Assembly (NCBI GenBank): GCA_002786065.1
Contig: NHNY01000001.1
Coordinates: 2,232,001-2,296,000 of the forward strand
Length of the DNA: 64,000 nt
Direction: 5' to 3'
From: Microcyclospora pomicola
Lineage: Eukaryota > Ascomycota > Dothideomycetes > Capnodiales
This document shows, in pieces, positions 58,983-64,000 of the stretch (positions within the stretch are counted from its first letter, which is position 1; each line of letters starts with the position of its first letter). The translations under genes were made by a program, and so were the position numbers. The notes under the pieces were generated by a model. It made no database searches. It worked only from the letters and a program-made list of their open reading frames with translations, and was not told the DNA's origin.

Positions 58983-61373
58983 CTACTCGCCCGAGAAGAC
59001 CCTCTCAAATCTGCCTTCGGTGGGCGGCGTGATTTCCAGCCCTCCATCGCCCCCTCGCCTTCCGAGCCAAGCACGGCGCTCCCGTCGTAATTCCGGAAGG
59101 TGCGCCTGGAGTCCATCTGTTTCGTTCTCGAGGTCTTGCGTGTGCGCTCGACGTCGACGGGACGGATGGCGGAGGCCGGTGGCAGAAGGGATGGCATGAG
59201 GTTGTGGTGGGTCGGATGTGGTAGGCGGTGACGAGGGAGGTGGAAGATGTCTAGCAGGCGCGTTGTGAGTGGTTGGATGACTAGGGGATGGCAGAAGCTG
59301 GTCGGCGATCTGCGCAGTACGAGCCACAGGCCGAGAGTACGTTCGAAGCCGCGACTGTGGTTGCAGGAGGTCGGAGGGCGTCTGCGGCTGGGCATGAGGC
59401 GGCGCGGCATCGTTGTAGACCCTCACGCGGGGCGTTGTGGGAACGGAGACACGTGCAGAAGCTTGGGGTACATCGGAGGAAGCTGCCAGAGATGGATTCC
59501 CGTGCGGTGTCCCTACGATGCGTGGTGGAGGTGTCTTGGGTAGCGGTGGCGATGAGAGCAAGGCATTTGTGGCAGGCCCAGGAGAGGTGGGCGGCGCTGA
59601 CGACGTGTCGAGAGCGAATGATGGGGTTGACGGAAGCTCAGGCAGACATAGACCATTGTCCTCTGGATCTCCAGAGCTTTCAGTATAGGATCCGCGCGGA
59701 GATATGCTAGGGGATGGTGGCGCTGACGGCTCGGAGAATGGATTACCATGCAGTAAAGACACTCGTGGTCGAGCTTCCAAGGATCGGCCCACAGATCGTG
59801 GTCTTTTGAGACTTGCCGAGAGACGGCTAAGGTCTTCCGTTAATTGCTCGAGCGGTGAGTGGTTCCGCTTGTAGCTGCTCATGTGTGAGAAGTTTTGAGA
59901 TTGACTGCCGCATATCAGCTTGTCGGCACTATTCTCTACGTTGGTCGTAGGCAAGACTCCAGGCGCGTTGGTGCGTACACTATTGTCTTCTTCGCCAGTG
60001 TACAAGTCATCAACACTGTGTCGTTGCCGCGATGAGGAGGTCATGGAGGTCGTTGAAGGAATGCCAGGTATGACTGAGCTCTCAATCATTGATAAACCCT
60101 CGGAGATACCATCCGTGGTCAGATTTCTATTGACCGGAGACACGTACTCATGTGAGTTGACGTGCCGGACGTGAAACTGAGTGTTGCCGTCAGCGAGGCT
60201 TGGAGGCGTTCCAGGTAGCGCTGGATCCTCCGACTCTAGCATAGATGCCGCAGCTGCCCTGGAGCCGCGAAGTTCTCTAGATGCTCTCGTATGTGGATGG
60301 AGCAGAGGATAGCGATCGATGTTCGGAGTCGGCCGGTCCAAGTCACTGTGCTGACCACTAGTACGACTTCTGGGACGATGTCTATGGTGCTGAGGCCTGG
60401 CCAATGTGTCCCCAGTATCTACATGCCCACGAACCCTTGATTCAACGTTCTGTTCAGAACTTGGGCGAATACGCAGGTTGGTAGAGCTATGGGTGCTGTC
60501 CATGCTACTCCATTGCATCACACTTCCATGATGTTGTCTGTTCGTGTCGGAGGTCATCGTTGGTGCAAATCGCGTACGAGGTATGAAGACTGGCGCGCCA
60601 GGATCCAAGGTTGGAATCCCATCGACAAGCAAAGCTGGGACAAGGTGAGGGACGGGATGTTGTATTAATGGCAGGAGGCTGCTTGTTTGGTAAGGTGGAA
60701 TCGTTTCGCGGTGTCGTGACTCAATGAACTCTTGTTGATGCGTCGGGTCGTGAAAGATGTCATGTCGACGTGCGCGTGCGCTAGAGAATGGGCGAGGCGA
60801 AAATCGTGAAGGTGGTCCGATTGGAAAGGCGTCGCTGTTGATCTCACTCAACACGGCAGTCTTGATTCCAGAGGATGAATTCGTGCTCAAGCCATCCAAC
60901 AGTGGGGAAGAGGCAACGCGTTGCCTCCCGGTGTGACTTCTCCGATACAACAGGTCGCTCGGCATGTCATGATTGGGTGGTGTCGGTATACAATCACTTG
61001 TCTTCGAAGATGACCTTGGCCAACCAGGCCGCACGTCCTCGGTCTGTCCTTGGATATCTTGCGTATACGACATTTGACGATGCCTTCCAGAGTCCGCAAT
61101 GGCCAATGCCATAGTGTCGCCCTGGAATCTGTCTGATGCGTCGCCAATGGCTTCGTCGCTCCTCAGGTCTACTTGAGGTTTAGCTCCATGATTGTCAGTA
61201 TGTTGGCTCTTCCTCGCGATAGTGTGCGATGTCTGGCGTTCTGGTCCAGCAAGGAGACGGACGAGGGTGTCACGGTCTTGTCGTCGACGGCCACGGAGAA
61301 TGTTTAATCGTGCTTCGAAGCCATTGATATCGTCTGCTGTCAAGTCAACTCGCGTGGATGGAAGACGAAGCAT
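58983..61373 (-). CDS. Large, mostly disordered fungal protein of unknown function
   Basis: Open for 796 aa from MLRLPSTRVDLTADDINGFE, the first ATG in frame; the frame extends slightly upstream without ATG, where an acceptor-like CCTGTCCAG (next to 61382) could mark an upstream exon. Residues 1-45 look structured and helical (FEARLNILRGRRRQDRDTLV). The long middle is rich in Ser, Pro, Thr, His and Arg. The C-terminus is again ordered-looking and charged (ENETDGLQAHLPELRRERRA, then LEITPPTEGRFERVFSGE). Ends conserved and middle loose is a common pattern in fungal regulators, but I recognise no domain. Its stop is convergent with the FAH gene, 210 bp away. Confidence 0.65.
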   Translation of the reverse strand: MLRLPSTRVDLTADDINGFEARLNILRGRRRQDRDTLVRLLAGPERQTSHTIARKSQHTDNHGAKPQVDLRSDEAIGDASDRFQGDTMALAIADSGRHRQMSYTQDIQGQTEDVRPGWPRSSSKTSDCIPTPPNHDMPSDLLYRRSHTGRQRVASSPLLDGLSTNSSSGIKTAVLSEINSDAFPIGPPSRFSPRPFSSARARRHDIFHDPTHQQEFIESRHRETIPPYQTSSLLPLIQHPVPHLVPALLVDGIPTLDPGAPVFIPRTRFAPTMTSDTNRQHHGSVMQWSSMDSTHSSTNLRIRPSSEQNVESRVRGHVDTGDTLARPQHHRHRPRSRTSGQHSDLDRPTPNIDRYPLLHPHTRASRELRGSRAAAASMLESEDPALPGTPPSLADGNTQFHVRHVNSHEYVSPVNRNLTTDGISEGLSMIESSVIPGIPSTTSMTSSSRQRHSVDDLYTGEEDNSVRTNAPGVLPTTNVENSADKLICGSQSQNFSHMSSYKRNHSPLEQLTEDLSRLSASLKRPRSVGRSLEARPRVSLLHGNPFSEPSAPPSPSISPRGSYTESSGDPEDNGLCLPELPSTPSFALDTSSAPPTSPGPATNALLSSPPLPKTPPPRIVGTPHGNPSLAASSDVPQASARVSVPTTPRVRVYNDAAPPHAQPQTPSDLLQPQSRLRTYSRPVARTAQIADQLLPSPSHPTTHNAPARHLPPPSSPPTTSDPPQPHAIPSATGLRHPSRRRRAHTQDLENETDGLQAHLPELRRERRAWLGRRGGDGGLEITPPTEGRFERVFSGE

Positions 61374-62585
61374 GCCGAGAAGCTGGACAGGCGCAAACAA
61401 TGGAGTGTCGTGTCAAGTACTGCTGTAGCAAACGACAACATCGTGACACAAAGGAAATCTACCTTGGGTAGGTATCTTAGCGTATAGGAAGGCACTGACG
61501 GAACAAGATAGTAACGATGAGCGAAGCGCTGAAAAGTACGAAGATGGACTGAAGGGGCGAGTCCAATTTTCTGGAAAGACTGAAATGACCTACGCTTCGC
61601 GACTTGACATTGGATGCCGGCCACGTACAGAGCTCACGAAAACCCAAGAATCTTCAAGGGGCCCAGGACGATTATCGCTCTCATTCGATTGGCGGTCTCT
61701 TGAGAAACTTCTCGCCCTTGTAAGTTGTACTTCATCACCGGGTGCAGAATCTTGGGAACGTTCTCTGGTGGCGAATGTCGACGTTACGTGAGCTACAAAG
61801 TCGTCTCTCTGATGATTCTGTCAGCGTCCATGTCAAGGAAGCTCCATCGAAAGCCATTCTAGCATGGAGATAGTGCACGACGTGTGGCTGTGAAGACCGG
61901 GCGATTCGGACATGTGCATGATTGTGGTAGTAGAGGTAGTGTCCTTCCTCCGTAAGGTAGGTATCACAAGCAAACTGCAGGCCAACTGCATTGGAACAGG
62001 CCTGAAACTCAGTTTGTCCATGGCGTAGAGCTAAGCTTGTGTTAACTTCGGTCAGTATATGCTCGCACTCCGAGCGTACGTTCATCACCACGCTCCACGA
62101 CCCGATTCAGCTGATTTTCAGCAGTCAGGAGATGGACATGTGGAACGTCACTTGTCGTGCTGATGACAATGTCGGTCATCAGCATGTCGCACGGACTGCT
62201 GTAGGGTACATGTATATGGGAGCCGAAAAGAGGCTAGCGACCAATCCGAAGGATCGTGCAACAGAACGGTCGCGAAGCACACAGCTTGACAAAGCCTTTG
62301 TCTCTTCAGCTCAAAACATCAGGCCTGAAACTTTTCAAGCCTTCTTGGCCTTCAAACGATTGTCGCTAGCATGAATAGAATCATGGTGGCACTGTCCATG
62401 TGCATGTATCATGATCAATATAGATGGGATTGGGTACAGTAGCACATGTACACAGCTGTGCCGTATTTCCATACAATTGCCGCTCGCTTACGGCAAAAGG
62501 CACCCCAGTCTCCTCTTCCAATACTTTCCCCTCTTCCTCGTCCTGACCACTGACCTTCATCTCTACGGATATGCTATAGGACAAG
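61374..62585. other. Divergent intergenic region, 1.2 kb
   Basis: Promoters of the disordered protein (-) and the MFS transporter (+). No gene recognised. Confidence 0.5.
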
Positions 62586-64000
62586 ATGGAAAAGGTCAAA
62601 ACAGCGCAGCAGATCGATGACAAGGAGAGCTCTCCAGATGCTCACGACTATGCGTTTGATCCGGCTCTCGAGCAGCACATCACCCGCAAACTAGACGTGC
62701 ATATTCTGCCGTGGATCTTCGTGCTGTGGCTTTTAGCTTTCATTGATCGAAGCAATATCGGTGAGTTGTTCTGCCTCCTCTTCTGCAAGTCGGTTGCTGA
62801 TAGTCTTTGCTAGGCAATGCCAAGCTTGATGGGCTTGCCACAGATCTCAATCTCGTGGGCAACAAGTATAATGTGGCTTTGACTGTATTCTACATCCTTT
62901 ATGTTCTGGTCGATGTACCCTCGAATTGGCTTCTGAAAATCGTTGGCGGTGGTCGCTATATTCCTCTGCTTGCCATAGCATGGGGTATTGTTGGGACATG
63001 CATCGGTGCCGTCAAAACCTATGGCGGACTGATAGCATGCCGTTTGCTGCTGGGAGCTTGTGAAGCGTGAGTTGCTGTTCATTGCGGACCTCTCAGACGA
63101 GACACTAACAAGAAATGTAGAGGCATGTTTGGTGGTGTCATCCTGTATCTCTCCATGTTCTACAAGCGCCACCAGCTCATGTTCCGTCTGGGCATCTTCT
63201 ACTGCGCTGCTCCACTCTCTGGAGCTTTTGGTGGCTTACTGGCGACGGGACTAGCAGAGATCAACTACGGCGGCTATCGTGGCTGGCCGTGGATCTTCTT
63301 TGTCGAAGGCGCCATTACCGTGATCGTAGCTAGTGTTGCCTTCTTCTTCCTCCCCAACACTCCCGGCAAGGCTTACTTCCTGTCTCAACACGAGCAAGAA
63401 TACGCCACACGGGCGCTCCACATTGATCTCAATGGTGCCGCCGCATCAGACACCGTCGAAGGAGAGCACTTCAACTGGGTTTCCGTGAAAGCGGCCTTGT
63501 TCAACATCAATACCATTATGATGAGCTTGAATTTTTTCCTCATTCTAGTTCCGATCTACAGCTACTCTCTCTTTCTACCTAGCATCATCTCCGGACTCGG
63601 CTATAAGCACGTTCAGGCTCAGCTACTCACCGTCCCGCCGAACTTCTTAGCCTTCCTCGTCGTGATCGGAGCGTCATTCATCAGTGACAGGATCAAGATG
63701 CGTGGACCGTGTATCTTTGTCGGGCTCTTACTCGCAGCGATCGGGTACATCATGCAGATCGCCTCCCGTGAGCCTGGCGTGAAGTACGCAGGAACCTTCT
63801 TCGTGGCAGCCGGAGCATTCCCCTGCTCGCCTTTGGTGCTAGCTTGGCTGAGCAATAATCTTGCTCCTCATTACATCAAAGCAACTGGATTGGGATTGCA
63901 GGTCGCTATCGGGAACTGTGGAGCGTTCGTCGCCACCTTCACTTACCTCTCTCAAGACAGCCCGGACTACACCACCGGGCATGCGATCAATCTTGGGGCA
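62586..64000 (+). CDS. MFS anion:cation symporter (Dal5/allantoate permease type), 3' truncated by window
   Basis: Exons are 62586-62760, 62814-63066 and 63121 to beyond 64000. The N-terminus is charged and cytosolic. The first helix region reads LPWIFVLWLLAFIDRSNIGN, with the DRSNIGNAK motif typical of the ACS family that includes Dal5, Tna1, Vht1 and Seo1. Following helices include NVALTVFYILYVLVDVPSNW, LLAIAWGIVGTCIGAVKTYG and ACRLLLGACEAGMFGGVILY. These porters import organic anions (allantoate, nicotinate, vitamins, dipeptides) with protons at the plasma membrane. About 420 residues are visible; the last helix or two lie outside. Substrate cannot be told. Confidence 0.92.

Overview
This is a gene-dense stretch of a filamentous ascomycete nuclear genome. 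Short introns of about 50-90 nt with GTRNGY donors and CTRAC branch sites, genes on both strands without operons, and the gene set point to Pezizomycotina. A class Dothideomycetes placement is likely (NADP-mannitol dehydrogenase of the Cla h 8 type, GH55 glucanase, secreted wall-active proteins), but this is inference. I recognise no intact transposon, LTR element, CRISPR array, tRNA or rRNA.

Layout. 0-5 kb: the 3' part of a Rck2/Srk1-type stress kinase, then the exon-junction protein RBM8/Y14, followed by a curious open stretch in the same frame. 5-9 kb: a gene-poor zone with a decayed coiled-coil gene and one orphan ORF. 9.6-15 kb: an M28 glutamate-carboxypeptidase-like membrane peptidase, a small 85-aa hydrophilic protein and mannitol 2-dehydrogenase. 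17-21 kb: a FYVE/RING ubiquitin ligase convergent with a CPD photolyase. 22-28 kb: a GH55 exo-beta-1,3-glucanase, an atypical Rho-like GTPase and a PRPP synthetase subunit with an inserted domain. 29-38 kb: a CUE-like/VWA protein, TIM50, and an EDEM/Htm1 mannosidase divergent from TIM50. 38-46 kb: a secreted alpha/beta hydrolase, proline iminopeptidase, an aspartic-protease-like membrane protein that has lost one catalytic Asp, and GRASP. 47-51 kb: mitochondrial DEAD-box helicase Mss116 and a secreted protein with an LPMO-like N-terminal histidine. 53-64 kb: phosphoketolase, an FAH-family enzyme, a large disordered protein, and an MFS anion transporter cut by the window end.

Themes. Housekeeping genes (EJC, PRPP supply, mitochondrial import and RNA, ER quality control, Golgi/unconventional secretion) alternate with genes for carbon scavenging and wall contact (GH55, LPMO-like protein, hydrolases, phosphoketolase, mannitol dehydrogenase). 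The most notable single observation is in the phosphoketolase gene: the conserved protein sequence is recovered only if one intron begins with AT and ends with AC, with a U2-like ATAAGT donor. Coding coordinates below span start codon to stop codon including introns; exon limits were worked out by hand from splice motifs and protein family continuity.
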